The notes: generated by a model from the letters alone, not told the origin. A stretch of DNA of 64,000 bases from Melioribacteraceae bacterium (GCA_023230485.1 JALNXG010000003.1:1-64000), one strand, 5' to 3'. Positions 1-10,286 are shown, counted from the first letter of the stretch. Translations and numbers: made by a program.

Positions 1-1176
1 AATGATTCTGATTATTTTGTTTCCCCTTCAAATGCAAGAATATTTGAAGGAAAGCCCTCGAAAAATATGCGCTATTTGCAAAATAGACCGGACTTAGCAA
101 AACATAAAGAAAAGTATATCGCCGAAGTAGGTGCAAGATTGTTTAGGAAAGTTCCAGACGACAAACCAATACTCTGGCCTGTAATATCAGTACTTGCCGG
201 CAGAAGAGATAATCCGCCGGAGCCGGGAGTTCGCTCTTTAGCCGTTCATAATCCAATTCACTATCAAGAACTGCCTGAGTTGTTTATGGATTTCATTTGC
301 TCCTTAACAGGTAAATCTCCTTCAACAACAGGAGCAGGTTCAGAAGGGGCACTTACTAAAGGACCTTTCAATGCCCTTTGTCCTATTTCTGATCTTAATA
401 ATGCATTGGTTTCTTATATCGTTACAGGTTATGATGGATTCACTTCCGTTGCCGGATATATTGGACCAAAGTATCGAGTGGATCATGATATCAGTTTATT
501 AATTCCTGAATTATGGGGCAGACTTAGAGTTGAAGAAAGAGAACCGGAATTCCTTATTAAAGAAGGACTCTTTGAAAAATTAAACGATTTTGAACACAAT
601 GGTAAATTAGTTTTGGCAAGCCGACTCGGTTACAGAATGACATATAAATTTGTTCGTTCTTTTTTTGGACGTGTATTCGAGAACCCTTCTTCGGTCTTTG
701 ATGAAGATATGCTAAAACCAGAATTGCAAGATCTTGATGTTTTCGTGGATGGAATAAATAATATCTTAGAAGCGCAAAAACGAGTTGCTCAAAGTTATTT
801 CTTAGATGGCAGTATCGAAGGAGCTATTCCTCCGCTTAAGGCACTACTTAACATTATGGTATATGATAATTATGAAGGCAAATCAATTAACGATCCTGAA
901 ATAAGAAATCTATTTACTTATGATTATACATTGAAAAGTGATTGGTATAAAGAAAGACTTCTCAATAAACAGCTTTATGATATCGAATTATTTAAAAGAC
1001 ATTACGATTATTTGAATAAGCAGTTAGAAACTCCTAATAACCTTTCTGATAATGAGAAAAAATGTTTGCAAGGTAAGGTTGAGATAGTAAAACAGAAACA
1101 AAAATATTTCAAATCCGCCGAGTATCTGAAACATCTTGAAGGATATATTGGATTGGATAATATATATAAGAACTAA
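1..1176 (+). CDS. 3' end of a large conserved protein, candidate PPi-type PEP carboxykinase (partial)
   Basis: The reading frame is open from the first base of the window through the first ATG at 67, so this is the C-terminal ~391 residues of a longer protein whose start lies outside. No signal peptide or membrane segment is visible. A Gly/Ser/Thr-rich stretch with GAGSEGALTKGPFN is followed by a conserved-looking segment (DLNNALVSYIVTGYDG) and a helical, Lys-rich tail. The stretch reminds me of the ~1,100-residue pyrophosphate-dependent PEP carboxykinases (PEP + CO2 + Pi to oxaloacetate + PPi), but that is recall of a family look, not a checked match. It could instead be another large conserved enzyme. 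The gene ends at a strong hairpin shared with the convergent kinase gene. Confidence 0.45.
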   Translation, partial: NDSDYFVSPSNARIFEGKPSKNMRYLQNRPDLAKHKEKYIAEVGARLFRKVPDDKPILWPVISVLAGRRDNPPEPGVRSLAVHNPIHYQELPELFMDFICSLTGKSPSTTGAGSEGALTKGPFNALCPISDLNNALVSYIVTGYDGFTSVAGYIGPKYRVDHDISLLIPELWGRLRVEEREPEFLIKEGLFEKLNDFEHNGKLVLASRLGYRMTYKFVRSFFGRVFENPSSVFDEDMLKPELQDLDVFVDGINNILEAQKRVAQSYFLDGSIEGAIPPLKALLNIMVYDNYEGKSINDPEIRNLFTYDYTLKSDWYKERLLNKQLYDIELFKRHYDYLNKQLETPNNLSDNEKKCLQGKVEIVKQKQKYFKSAEYLKHLEGYIGLDNIYKN

Positions 1177-1183
1177 TATTATT

Positions 1184-1213
1184 TTTCTAGCCGGAGCAAT
1201 CTCCGGCTAGAAA
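1184..1213. terminator. bidirectional intrinsic terminator between convergent genes
   Basis: A perfect 13-bp stem (TTTCTAGCCGGAG / CTCCGGCTAGAAA) with a CAAT loop sits just after the partial enzyme gene and overlaps the TAG stop codon of the kinase on the other strand. AT-rich flanks on both sides allow it to serve both genes. Confidence 0.85.
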
Positions 1214-4200
1214 TTTATTTCATCAAATTCTAAAATAAATTCTGAACCATTTCCTTTACTACTAATCAAGGATATAGTTCCTCCATTTAATTCCACAAAT
1301 CTTTTAGCAATAGATAATCCCAATCCGGTACTTGATTCGTTATCAGTAGGTTGAGCAGAAAGTTTTACAAATGGTTTATACATCACCTTCTTATCATCCT
1401 CGCTAAATCCCAATCCCTCATCTTTAATTTTAATTCGCACTTTGTCATTCTCAGATTGAACCGAGATAATAATAATAGTTTGTTTTGGAGAAAACTTAAT
1501 GGCGTTGCCTATAATATTTTCTATTATTTGTTCAAATAGCATAGGATCAGCATCAATCATAAAAATATCTTTTTTATAATCAAATTTAATCATCTGATTT
1601 TTTTTCGCAGCAAGCTTGATTAAGTTGGGAAGAAGTTGTTGGATATAATATATAATGTTAATTTCTGTTTTTTCCAGATTAAAATCACTCCCTTCGAAAC
1701 GACTATAATTTAGGAGTTCTGAAATAAGTTTTGTTTGCCTATCGCCGGCTTCGCTAATCATTTCAATAATTTTTTTATCCTCTTCATGAAGTCCACTAGT
1801 TTCAAGCAACATTTCTGCTAAACCTTTAATAGCAAATACCGGATTCTTTAAATCATGCGATACAAATCGGAGTAATTCTATCTTCTGTCTATTTTCTTCT
1901 TCGGCTTTAGCTCTATGTATTTTTTCATCTTCTACTGCAAGCTCTGCATTTTCTTTTGCAATCTGTAAGCTAATAGTTCTCTCATTTACTAAAGCTTCTA
2001 ATTTCATTTCATTCTTCTTTGCAAGACGCATCCGGATAAAGTATAGAGCACTGATTATAGCTATTATTAAAATAGATACTAAAAGATAGAACGTAGGGGT
2101 TTCATAAAAAATAGATTTAATAGTAAATCTTATACTAACCGGTTTTCTAGATCGGTTGCCATGACTATCAATAACCAATAATTGAAATTCATAATTACCA
2201 TAAGGAAGTTTCTGAAATGTAATTTGCCCTGCATTTCCATTATCATGCCATTTATCATTACCCCCCAATAGCCGATACTGATATTTAACATTTTTTGGAG
2301 AAGAAAATGATGGAGAATTAAAATTAATTGTGAAGTTAGAATAATCAGCAGGAATCTCAATTTTATCATCAAGGTTGTATATTTGATCGTCAACAACCAA
2401 ACTTTCAATAAATGCTGTTGGTTCCGAAATTGGATCTCTTAATGATTTGAGATTTACAATCACAGGACCGCCAAACGAGGGAAACCAAAGATTTTCTTCA
2501 GCATCCCTCATAAAATTTGGCTGACAGCCACCATTAAATTCATTATTGTTTAAGCCGTCATCAATTCCATAATGAATAGAAATAAATTTATCTTTTTTAC
2601 CATTTAAAAAAGATTCAATTTCCGCTTCCCTTATTCTAAAAAGACCATTATTACTTGTGAACCAAAAATTTCCCACTCCATCTTCAACAATTGTAGAAAC
2701 TATATTGCTAAATAGACCATCTTTTTCTGTTAGATAGTGAAATTTATTTCCTATCCTTACGGCAATTCCCTTGCCATAAGTACCAATCCATAATCTTTTC
2801 TTTTTGTCGAAATATAATGCACGAGTAGAATTAATTTTGAGATCATTAACGTGAACAAATTTGTTATTATCATATTTTAATAGTCCATCTTCAGAGGCTA
2901 TCCAAATTCCACCGTTTTCATCTTGAATGAAATATCTATAAATATTCCCTTTGTTACTTAGTGGTTTGAAAAATTCAAACTTACCATTTTTATATCGTAC
3001 AATCTTTCCAATACCACCAAACCAAATATTATTATCTTTATCACAAAAAGCTGAAAAAAATCGATTACCGGCTTTAGGTTCAATTTCAGCTTGATAATTA
3101 AAAACCTTTTTTCCATCATATCTGAATATTCCATTTCCATTAGACGCTATCCAAATATTTTTATTCTTATCTTCAGCAACTCCCCATGGAGCAATGTTAA
3201 TTGATTTTTCTATTTCAAAATTTTCTACTTTATTATTTTTTATCCTTTGTAATCCACGATTTTGCCCAATCCAGATACTATGATCTGATGCTTTGAAAAT
3301 CGGATATGTGTTTAGTCGATTAATTCCATATGATTTATCAAGAGTATAAAGAAGTCGTTTCCTAATATAAAATAGACCATCTATTTCGGAACCAATCCAG
3401 TAATTATTTTTTTTATCAATAAATAGATTAGAAAAAATAGATATCAGCTTTCTATTCCTTCCCTGAACAGTGATAATTTTAAAATTCTTTATGTTTACGA
3501 GTTCTCTTTCCCAAGTACTCGCAATTATTTTATCTCCTTTTCCATAGATTGAAATAAATTTCCTACCCGGGAATATTGATTTTGCGCTTTTAATGTCCTC
3601 AAATCTCTTTGAATACATTAATTCCCCTGATTGTAGAAACCAATATCCTTGTGAATTTACAACACATGAATTATTTAATTCGTACTTCAATTGAATTTTT
3701 ATCTCCTTCATTATACTACCATTATGAAGAAGAACAGCCTTATTATCCCTAATAACAAACAGCGTATCATTAATTAATTGCGGGCTAGAGCAAATTTGAT
3801 GATTTACTTCAGTTGATTTTCCGTTTTCACGAAAATCAATAAGTTTCTTTTCCTCTTTTGTGTAATAGTATAGAAGTGAATCGGCAAATATATATTTGTT
3901 CCCTTTAGAATCTTCTCCGAGAAAATCATAATATGTAGAAGTTTTTGAAAATTTTGAAGAGATATCAGTAAACTTTTTACCATCGAAAGTGAGTAGCTGT
4001 CCAGATTCATTAGTTAAGAATATTATATCATCTTTATCAATTAAGATATGCGCAATTCTATCGCTTGACAGAATAGGATATTCTTTCGAGGAAAAAACTT
4101 TAAAATTAACTCCATCGAAACGAACTAATCCGCCAAAAGTAGCCAGCCAGATAAACCCATTTTTATCTTGTGCAATTTCATTTATAGTATTTTGGGGTAG

Positions 4201-4356
4201 TCCCTGATTTGAGTTCCATGAGGAGAGTAAATAAGTCTCTGACGAAGTTATCGCTCTTAAATTAGATAATATTTTTGGCTGGGTATAGCTATCCCCAAAA
4301 AACATTAATAGACAGAATCCTATTAATAGAAATTTTCTTTTTACAATTACGAGCAA
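1207..4356 (-). CDS. Reg_prop (two-component propeller) sensor histidine kinase
   Basis: Large membrane sensor kinase. N-terminal signal segment (about 1-25), then two-component-propeller repeats of the type W-L/I-A/G-T-x-G-G-L-x-R-F-D-G filling most of the periplasmic part, a Y_Y_Y-type Ig-like domain near 660-745, one transmembrane helix near 755-775, a coiled linker, then HisKA (phospho-acceptor His834 in SHDLKNP) and HATPase_c with N box (IENIIGNAIKFS), G1 (DEGLGF) and G2 (STGLGLSIAKRF). There is no receiver or AraC domain, so unlike classical hybrid two-component systems the partner regulator must be encoded elsewhere. The start is TTG at 4356, chosen because it begins the signal segment; the SD is weak. 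Ligand unknown; related Bacteroidota kinases sense oligosaccharides (family knowledge). Confidence 0.88.
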   Translation of the reverse strand: MLVIVKRKFLLIGFCLLMFFGDSYTQPKILSNLRAITSSETYLLSSWNSNQGLPQNTINEIAQDKNGFIWLATFGGLVRFDGVNFKVFSSKEYPILSSDRIAHILIDKDDIIFLTNESGQLLTFDGKKFTDISSKFSKTSTYYDFLGEDSKGNKYIFADSLLYYYTKEEKKLIDFRENGKSTEVNHQICSSPQLINDTLFVIRDNKAVLLHNGSIMKEIKIQLKYELNNSCVVNSQGYWFLQSGELMYSKRFEDIKSAKSIFPGRKFISIYGKGDKIIASTWERELVNIKNFKIITVQGRNRKLISIFSNLFIDKKNNYWIGSEIDGLFYIRKRLLYTLDKSYGINRLNTYPIFKASDHSIWIGQNRGLQRIKNNKVENFEIEKSINIAPWGVAEDKNKNIWIASNGNGIFRYDGKKVFNYQAEIEPKAGNRFFSAFCDKDNNIWFGGIGKIVRYKNGKFEFFKPLSNKGNIYRYFIQDENGGIWIASEDGLLKYDNNKFVHVNDLKINSTRALYFDKKKRLWIGTYGKGIAVRIGNKFHYLTEKDGLFSNIVSTIVEDGVGNFWFTSNNGLFRIREAEIESFLNGKKDKFISIHYGIDDGLNNNEFNGGCQPNFMRDAEENLWFPSFGGPVIVNLKSLRDPISEPTAFIESLVVDDQIYNLDDKIEIPADYSNFTINFNSPSFSSPKNVKYQYRLLGGNDKWHDNGNAGQITFQKLPYGNYEFQLLVIDSHGNRSRKPVSIRFTIKSIFYETPTFYLLVSILIIAIISALYFIRMRLAKKNEMKLEALVNERTISLQIAKENAELAVEDEKIHRAKAEEENRQKIELLRFVSHDLKNPVFAIKGLAEMLLETSGLHEEDKKIIEMISEAGDRQTKLISELLNYSRFEGSDFNLEKTEINIIYYIQQLLPNLIKLAAKKNQMIKFDYKKDIFMIDADPMLFEQIIENIIGNAIKFSPKQTIIIISVQSENDKVRIKIKDEGLGFSEDDKKVMYKPFVKLSAQPTDNESSTGLGLSIAKRFVELNGGTISLISSKGNGSEFILEFDEINF

Positions 4357-4449
4357 ACCTATTCCCTGTTTGTTATAATATTATCGAAATATTATAACCA
4401 ATGTTAAGAATAAGATTCAGAAAAGCATAAATTATTCTGATGTAGCATT

Positions 4450-6054
4450 TTATCTGCTTTTAGGGGCAATTAATGGGATACCAATACAGGCATTTGGCTC
4501 TTGAATACCTATTAAATTACAAATTGTAGCAGCAATATCAACTATATAAACAGGTGTATTTACTGTCTGTTTAGGAATTTTCCATCCATAAAATATTAAA
4601 GGAATATGCCGATCATAATTATACGAAGAACCGTGAGTTGTTCCGATTCCCCAAAAATTAGTAAGAAATCCGGGATGCCAATTTATCGCAATATCACCCG
4701 AATAGGTGGGATTAAATCCATTCAATATTGGATTTATAGATTCTCGAGTAGGCACTTGTGTTTCGAGGTAACCTCTAGTAAAAATTGATGTAATTGCTGT
4801 AAATCGAGTCCTGATAAAAAATGATATTTCATCTTCGACCTTTCTTATATCAAGGTTATTGTTTTCAATAATTTCCCAATTTAAGAATATCTGTTTATTA
4901 GAGAAATTTTCAATTAAATCAACACCGTATTTGCGTATTGAAAATGTTTTGAGAGAATCAACAAAGAGTTTAGAACCAAGTTCTCCGGCAGGCATCCTAT
5001 TATCTTTCATATATCCGGGTGAATCCATTCCTGCATGATCTGCTGTTAGAAATAAAAGATAGTTTCCTTTACCAACTGCCTTATCAAGATTTTTTAATAA
5101 TTCCGCAATCTGTGAATCTAGCTTAATATACATATCCTCCATTTCAAAAGAGAAATTGCCAAATTCATGTCCGAGATGGTCAGGTGTAGAAAAACTAATA
5201 GCTAAGAAATCGGTTTCATTCCCTTTTCCTAATTTTTCACCTTTCAATGCAGCATCAACAAAATCGACTAATAATTGATTTGCGAATGGTGTATTCTCCA
5301 AAAAATAATATTTATCTTCACTTTTAACTTTATCTAATTTATGAGGGAATGTTTTTTTACCTTCATTAAAGAAATCAGTTTCATAGGGGGATTCATCCGG
5401 AACGGTAGTAATATATTCTGAAACGGGCTTTGATAAATTCCATTCCTTCGAAGCATATTTATCAGAAAGTTTTTTATTATTAAAATCGCTTACCCAATTA
5501 GGCACTGTTTCCATATAATATTTTGATGTAAAAAAATCACCTGACTTTCCATCAAACCAATAAGCACCATTTGGATTATGTCCTGCCGGAAGAGCGGCTC
5601 CTCTATCTTTAAATGAAATTGAGATTACTTTTGCTCTCCCACTTGTAGCTAATTTCAATTGGTCTGTCATAGTAGTTGATAATAATCTTGTAGGAGATTC
5701 CATTCCTTCAATACCGGATAAATTACTAACAGATTTTTTTAGTTTTCTATTATAAAAATAATTCCCAATTATTCCATGGAAAAAAGGAGTTGTACCTGTA
5801 TAAATAGATGCATGTCCTGGGGCGGTGGATGTAGGTTCATAATTAAAATGTGCGTAAGTAAAATTCGAGCCATTATTTATTAAGCGATTAAATCCATCTT
5901 TGCCATAATGTTTTTGATACTTATATAAATTGTCAAAACGCATCTGATCGATAATAATACCAACGACTAATTTCGGTTTATCAGAATTCTGTGCGGTAAA
6001 AATTGAAGGGATTAAAAATAGAATGAGGACAGCAATATAAGCTCGATATTTCAT
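4450..6054 (-). CDS. secreted PafA-like alkaline phosphatase
   Basis: Alkaline-phosphatase-superfamily enzyme, exported by an N-terminal signal peptide (residues 1-21, ending FTAQ). Metal and active-site residues are visible: Asp36 (GIIIDQMR), candidate nucleophile Thr77 in PTSTAPGH, Asn98 (IIGNYF), the Lys149-x-Arg151 pair in SFKDRG that marks phosphomonoesterases of the PafA type, a STPDHLGH motif, a TADHAG motif and a late THGS motif. Length (534) fits the family. The nucleophile is Thr as in PafA, not Ser. Likely releases phosphate from phosphomonoesters in the periplasm. It stands alone, 94 bp downstream of the kinase start; a functional link to that kinase or to the GDPD gene at 29.5-33.1 kb is only inference. 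Confidence 0.85.
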   Translation of the reverse strand: MKYRAYIAVLILFLIPSIFTAQNSDKPKLVVGIIIDQMRFDNLYKYQKHYGKDGFNRLINNGSNFTYAHFNYEPTSTAPGHASIYTGTTPFFHGIIGNYFYNRKLKKSVSNLSGIEGMESPTRLLSTTMTDQLKLATSGRAKVISISFKDRGAALPAGHNPNGAYWFDGKSGDFFTSKYYMETVPNWVSDFNNKKLSDKYASKEWNLSKPVSEYITTVPDESPYETDFFNEGKKTFPHKLDKVKSEDKYYFLENTPFANQLLVDFVDAALKGEKLGKGNETDFLAISFSTPDHLGHEFGNFSFEMEDMYIKLDSQIAELLKNLDKAVGKGNYLLFLTADHAGMDSPGYMKDNRMPAGELGSKLFVDSLKTFSIRKYGVDLIENFSNKQIFLNWEIIENNNLDIRKVEDEISFFIRTRFTAITSIFTRGYLETQVPTRESINPILNGFNPTYSGDIAINWHPGFLTNFWGIGTTHGSSYNYDRHIPLIFYGWKIPKQTVNTPVYIVDIAATICNLIGIQEPNACIGIPLIAPKSR

Positions 6055-6127
6055 TTTTTTCTCAATGGATTTAAATTAATATATCTAAAAATACGGAAGA
6101 CTTTAATCAGTTAAAAACGTTAACCAA

Positions 6128-6304
6128 TTAATTAATATTAATTTTATTCATGGGTATAGAAGCGCGTTTTTCCGAGAGCGAACACCCTGTACAACCCCCG
6201 CAGGCATTGTCTGATTTTTTCCTTATTAAACTAATAACAAGTGAATAAGCTACATATCCGATTGTTGCAAAAACAATTAAAAAAACTAATATATCTTGAG
6301 ACAT
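6128..6304 (-). CDS. small FeoB-associated Cys-rich membrane protein
   Basis: 58 residues when started at the ATG at 6304, which has AAGGAA eight bases upstream; a longer reading from 6349 would overlap feoB and lacks support. One N-terminal transmembrane helix (about 5-25) is followed by a basic stretch and a Cys cluster, CGGCTGC, then a short polar tail. Such small Cys-rich proteins often follow feoB (FeoB-associated Cys-rich membrane protein family) and are thought to help ferrous iron transport; the mechanism is not known. Ten bases separate it from the feoB stop, so it is the last gene of the iron operon. Confidence 0.8.
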   Translation of the reverse strand: MSQDILVFLIVFATIGYVAYSLVISLIRKKSDNACGGCTGCSLSEKRASIPMNKININ

Positions 6305-6314
6305 AAATATTCCT

Positions 6315-8831
6315 TTATAAAAATAAACTGCCGATTTGATAAGTAGCAAAAGCTATTAACCAAGCTAAAGCAGTAGTATAAAACATTGTAAAGATAGCCC
6401 ATTTGCCATTGGCTTCCTTTTTTATTGCCGCAATTACTGCAACACATGGGAAATAAATTAATATAAACAACATCATTCCATAGGCAACTAATGGATTGAA
6501 AACTTTTTCTCCTACTCTAGCACCGCTAGTAAATACCTGTTCTTGTAATTTATTTTTTAGATTAACGGTATTTTCATCAGATGATAATTCTGCTTGATAT
6601 AAAACCCCCATAGAACTGATTACAATTTCTTTGGCTGCCAATCCTGTAATAATACTAACGCCAATTTTCCAATCAAAACCGAGAGGAGCAATAGCAGGAA
6701 CAATGAAATGACCTATTTGACCAATATAAGAATTTTCTAAACGTTCTGCTTCTTTATCAATTTCCAATTGCGATAATTGCGTTTCTTTCACTTCATTTGC
6801 TAGTGTACTATTAAGACTGATCGAGGAAGCTTCTTTGTCATAATCTTTTGAATATTCAATATCTCTTGGAAAATAACCTAATGCCCATATTATAATCGAA
6901 GCGGCTAATATTACCGTTCCCATTTTGGTTAAATACTGAAGACTTTTATCCCACATGTGAACTAGTGTATTCTTTAATGTTGGAATTCTATATGGAGGTA
7001 ATTCCATTACAAACGGCACATCTTCTTTTGCGAAAAAGATCTTCTTGAAAACGAGCGCAACAATTATAGCTAATAAAATTCCAATCATGTATATAGATAA
7101 AAGCACTAAGCCTTGATTAAATGGGAAGAATGCCGAAATCAAAAGCACATAAACAGGTAATCGTGCACTGCATGACATCAATGGAACAATTAGCATAGTA
7201 AGTATTCTATCCTTACGAATCTCTAAAGTCCTTGTAGCCATAATTGCCGGAACGTTACAACCAAAACCCATAATCAATGGAATAAATGATTTACCATGGA
7301 GACCCATTTTATGCATTAATTTATCCATTATAAAAGCCGCACGAGCCATATAGCCAGTATCTTCCATCAACGAAATAAAGAAGAAAAGAATTAGTATATT
7401 CGGAAGGAAAACAATAACTCCACCTACTCCGCCAATAATTCCATCTACAATTAAATCGTGAAGAGAGCCGGTTGGAAGAACTGTACCGACAAATTCACTT
7501 AAATACCCAATACCCGCATCAATCCAATCCATTGGATAACTACCGACAGAGAAAGTAAGTTGGAACATGACCCAGAGGAATAAAATGAAAATCGGAAATC
7601 CCAAATATTTATGAGTCATTATTACATCAATTGCTTGACTTGCCTGAATCTTATTTAATTCTTTTTGTTTATAAGTCTCTTTTAATACACCATGAATAAA
7701 ACCATACTTAGCATCGGCAATTATTGTATCCGATTTTTCTTTGTATTCTTTCTCCAATGAGTTGATCTCATTTTCAGCTAAGGATAAAATTTCAGAGGTA
7801 TCGGGAAATGAAGCCACTTGATCGATAAATGCACTATCTGCTTCCAAAAGTTTTATTGCAGCGTATCGTGGATAAAAAGCATCAGAGAGTTTCTGATTCT
7901 TTTTAATCTCATTTTTTAATCTGCTTAACGATTCCTCGATATTAGTACCATAATTAATATGTGCATGTCTAGCAATGGGTTCTCGATTTTCAAAAACATC
8001 AATAATTTTATCAAAAAGATCTTTAATTCCAATTCCCTTAGAAGCAACAGTTGCAACAATTGGGATACCAATTATTTTTGCTAATTCTTTATGATTAAAA
8101 CTATCTCCTTTCTTTTCTAAATCATCATACATATTAAGTGCAATGACACATTTAATATTCATATCCATTAATTGAGAAGTAAGGAAAAGATTCCTTTCGA
8201 TATTAGATGAGTCAATTACGTTTACAACTATATCGGGTTTATTTTCAGAAATATGTTTTCTTACATAAAGTTCTTCGGGAGAGTATTCGGAGATGGAATA
8301 AGTACCGGGTAAATCTGTAACGTTTAGTCTATAACCGTTTTGATCAAAATGAGCTTCTTTAGTATCGACAGTAACGCCGCCATAATTACCAACTCTTTCA
8401 TGCTTTCCGGTTGCGAAATTAAATAATGTGGTTTTACCGGAATTTGGATTTCCTACTAAAGCTACATTAATTGTCTTAAGCTCTTTTTCAATGATTTCTT
8501 CTGCGTGATCTGAAAAAAGTGTTCCGTTATAATTAGATTCTTCATTAATCTCTGCCCCGAGAGGAATAATTACTTCAATCATATTGGCTTCGTTTCTTCT
8601 AAGTGAAACGTGCGAACCCATGATTTCATATTCAATTGGATCTTGAAGCGGAGCATTTTTAATTACAGTAACTGTTTTCCCTTTAACGAATCCCATTTCT
8701 GAAATTCTTTTTCGGAAAGCTCCATGTCCTAATACTTTTGTAATGACTCCTTTTTCTCCATTAACTAAGTTGGAGAGATTAAGAATCGGAATTTCTGTTT
8801 TTATCATAGTAACTTTCTGGGCATTTTCCAT
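6315..8831 (-). CDS. feoB: FeoA-FeoB fusion, ferrous iron transporter
   Basis: Inner-membrane Fe(II) uptake protein with its FeoA partner fused in front. Residues ~13-92 form an SH3-like FeoA domain (GHGAFRKRISEMGF). Residues ~120-290 are the GTPase: G1 GNPNSGKT at 127-134, G3 DLPG at 173-176, G4 NMYD at 233-236, G5-like VASKGIG. From ~415 on there are two blocks of gate/transmembrane helices, including GFGCNVPAIMATRTL with the conserved Cys. Length 838 is what a FeoA (75-90) plus FeoB (~740) fusion should give. The ATG overlaps the stop of the upstream porin gene as TAATG, pointing to translational coupling. No obvious Fur box was found upstream of the operon. Confidence 0.95.
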   Translation of the reverse strand: MENAQKVTMIKTEIPILNLSNLVNGEKGVITKVLGHGAFRKRISEMGFVKGKTVTVIKNAPLQDPIEYEIMGSHVSLRRNEANMIEVIIPLGAEINEESNYNGTLFSDHAEEIIEKELKTINVALVGNPNSGKTTLFNFATGKHERVGNYGGVTVDTKEAHFDQNGYRLNVTDLPGTYSISEYSPEELYVRKHISENKPDIVVNVIDSSNIERNLFLTSQLMDMNIKCVIALNMYDDLEKKGDSFNHKELAKIIGIPIVATVASKGIGIKDLFDKIIDVFENREPIARHAHINYGTNIEESLSRLKNEIKKNQKLSDAFYPRYAAIKLLEADSAFIDQVASFPDTSEILSLAENEINSLEKEYKEKSDTIIADAKYGFIHGVLKETYKQKELNKIQASQAIDVIMTHKYLGFPIFILFLWVMFQLTFSVGSYPMDWIDAGIGYLSEFVGTVLPTGSLHDLIVDGIIGGVGGVIVFLPNILILFFFISLMEDTGYMARAAFIMDKLMHKMGLHGKSFIPLIMGFGCNVPAIMATRTLEIRKDRILTMLIVPLMSCSARLPVYVLLISAFFPFNQGLVLLSIYMIGILLAIIVALVFKKIFFAKEDVPFVMELPPYRIPTLKNTLVHMWDKSLQYLTKMGTVILAASIIIWALGYFPRDIEYSKDYDKEASSISLNSTLANEVKETQLSQLEIDKEAERLENSYIGQIGHFIVPAIAPLGFDWKIGVSIITGLAAKEIVISSMGVLYQAELSSDENTVNLKNKLQEQVFTSGARVGEKVFNPLVAYGMMLFILIYFPCVAVIAAIKKEANGKWAIFTMFYTTALAWLIAFATYQIGSLFL

Positions 8832-10024
8832 TAAAAATTAATTCCAAATCTTAAAAATGCCGCTAATGCGTTATTTAATTTTTTACCCATTCCCATCGGA
8901 TTGATTATGTATTGAATATCCGGTTGAATAGTAAGATTATCTGATATCTCTTTGTTATAAAATAGTTCAATGGTAGTTTCGTTCGGACAATCTGATTGGG
9001 CAAAACCTGCATAAGCAAAAGCTAAACCTAAAGCATCTTTTCCATTATCATCGAAAACACCAGAAAAATTAATTCCGCTACCAATATAATAATTATGGCT
9101 ATTTATTTTACTCGGACTAATAGTAAATTGAGTAAAAACGCCAACTCCTCTATTATCGCTATAATTTTTAACTAATTGATCGTAAATAATATACAATCCA
9201 TAGTTTTTATTGAATATACATTTCCTTTCATTTGTCTCTGCATCAAATTCATGTAATCCTGAATGGAAATAAACGCCCGATTTAATCTTTGCCGGCATAT
9301 CAAATAAATTATTCGAATATTGTAATTCGGATATTAATAAAACACCACCCTCTTTATTTAGTTCCCACTTAAGATTATACCTATCGCCCATTGTGTCATC
9401 AGGCAATCCATCATAAATTGCTGTTAATAATTGAAATGATTCACTTAAGGAAACTTTTGCAGTTATTCCAAGAGCAGTCATAGGAAATATCGGCAATGGT
9501 ATATTATTCGAAATCATCGAAGGTATTCCAAAAGAACTATTTATAAATGAAGAAGCATATTCAGAAACAACAAAATCAGCATTTAAATCTAATAAACCGA
9601 TTGCAAATTCATTATTTTCAAAGGATTGTTTGAACCAGAATTCATGAATATAAATTCTATTTCCTGCTTCTATATTGGAAGCTACTTGGAGATCTCCTAT
9701 TAATTGAGAAGAAGGCATCCCGCCATGAGTGCAAGCACCATTAATTAAGACTTCTCCACCATTCCAGAGACCAAAATCCTCTGTTTCTAAGCCAATTTTT
9801 AGATTCGCCATTCCGAGAAAAGTAGCACCTCTTTTATATCCGCCATTTAGATTACTTGCAAAATCACCTGTATAAGTAGCTTCCTTTAGTAATATCCCCG
9901 GCTGGATATAATCAGTATTGGGCTTCTCATTTGCCGATTTATCATATAACAAATTATTATCCTGTCCTGCAATATTGAATATTGCCCCAAGTATTAAAAA
10001 TATCACTAAAACTGACTTAAACAT
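8831..10024 (-). CDS. OprB-like outer-membrane porin, first gene of the feo operon
   Basis: 397 residues with a signal peptide (about 1-20, ending NIAGQ), alternating beta-strand pattern, conserved-looking block KIGLETEDFGLWNGGEVLINGA replaced here only by position (residues ~75-95), WFKQSF and a terminal aromatic residue (FGINF), as expected for an outer-membrane barrel. The overall pattern fits the OprB carbohydrate-porin family (family knowledge). SD GGAAAGG lies just before the ATG. Coupling to feoB by a TAATG overlap suggests it lets ferrous iron or a small iron chelate into the periplasm, although the family name implies sugars; that role is inference from context. Confidence 0.75.
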   Translation of the reverse strand: MFKSVLVIFLILGAIFNIAGQDNNLLYDKSANEKPNTDYIQPGILLKEATYTGDFASNLNGGYKRGATFLGMANLKIGLETEDFGLWNGGEVLINGACTHGGMPSSQLIGDLQVASNIEAGNRIYIHEFWFKQSFENNEFAIGLLDLNADFVVSEYASSFINSSFGIPSMISNNIPLPIFPMTALGITAKVSLSESFQLLTAIYDGLPDDTMGDRYNLKWELNKEGGVLLISELQYSNNLFDMPAKIKSGVYFHSGLHEFDAETNERKCIFNKNYGLYIIYDQLVKNYSDNRGVGVFTQFTISPSKINSHNYYIGSGINFSGVFDDNGKDALGLAFAYAGFAQSDCPNETTIELFYNKEISDNLTIQPDIQYIINPMGMGKKLNNALAAFLRFGINF

Positions 10025-10286
10025 GACCTTTCCGATTTATCCTAAATATTTATTATCGAAAAAATATAGAGATTATTGAGGGGTTACAATCGCTGTTTTA
10101 AGGGAAAATAAGGCAAAGTCATCCCCTTTAGTAGGGATAAGGAGAGACTATAAAGATTTTTCGGAACTCATTTAAAGTATTGAGTGTCAGGATTGAGAAG
10201 TAATAAGTAATTAATTAGTAGTTAATTTGAAATGCAAGATAAGATAACAGAAACATTAAATTAGTGGATTAACTCTTGACTTCATC

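Noticed and set aside
10025..10286. Fur box or other iron operator upstream of the porin-feo operon
   Set aside because: I found no 19-bp Fur-type palindrome. A small ATCCC/GGGAT inverted repeat at 10121-10138 is too short to call.
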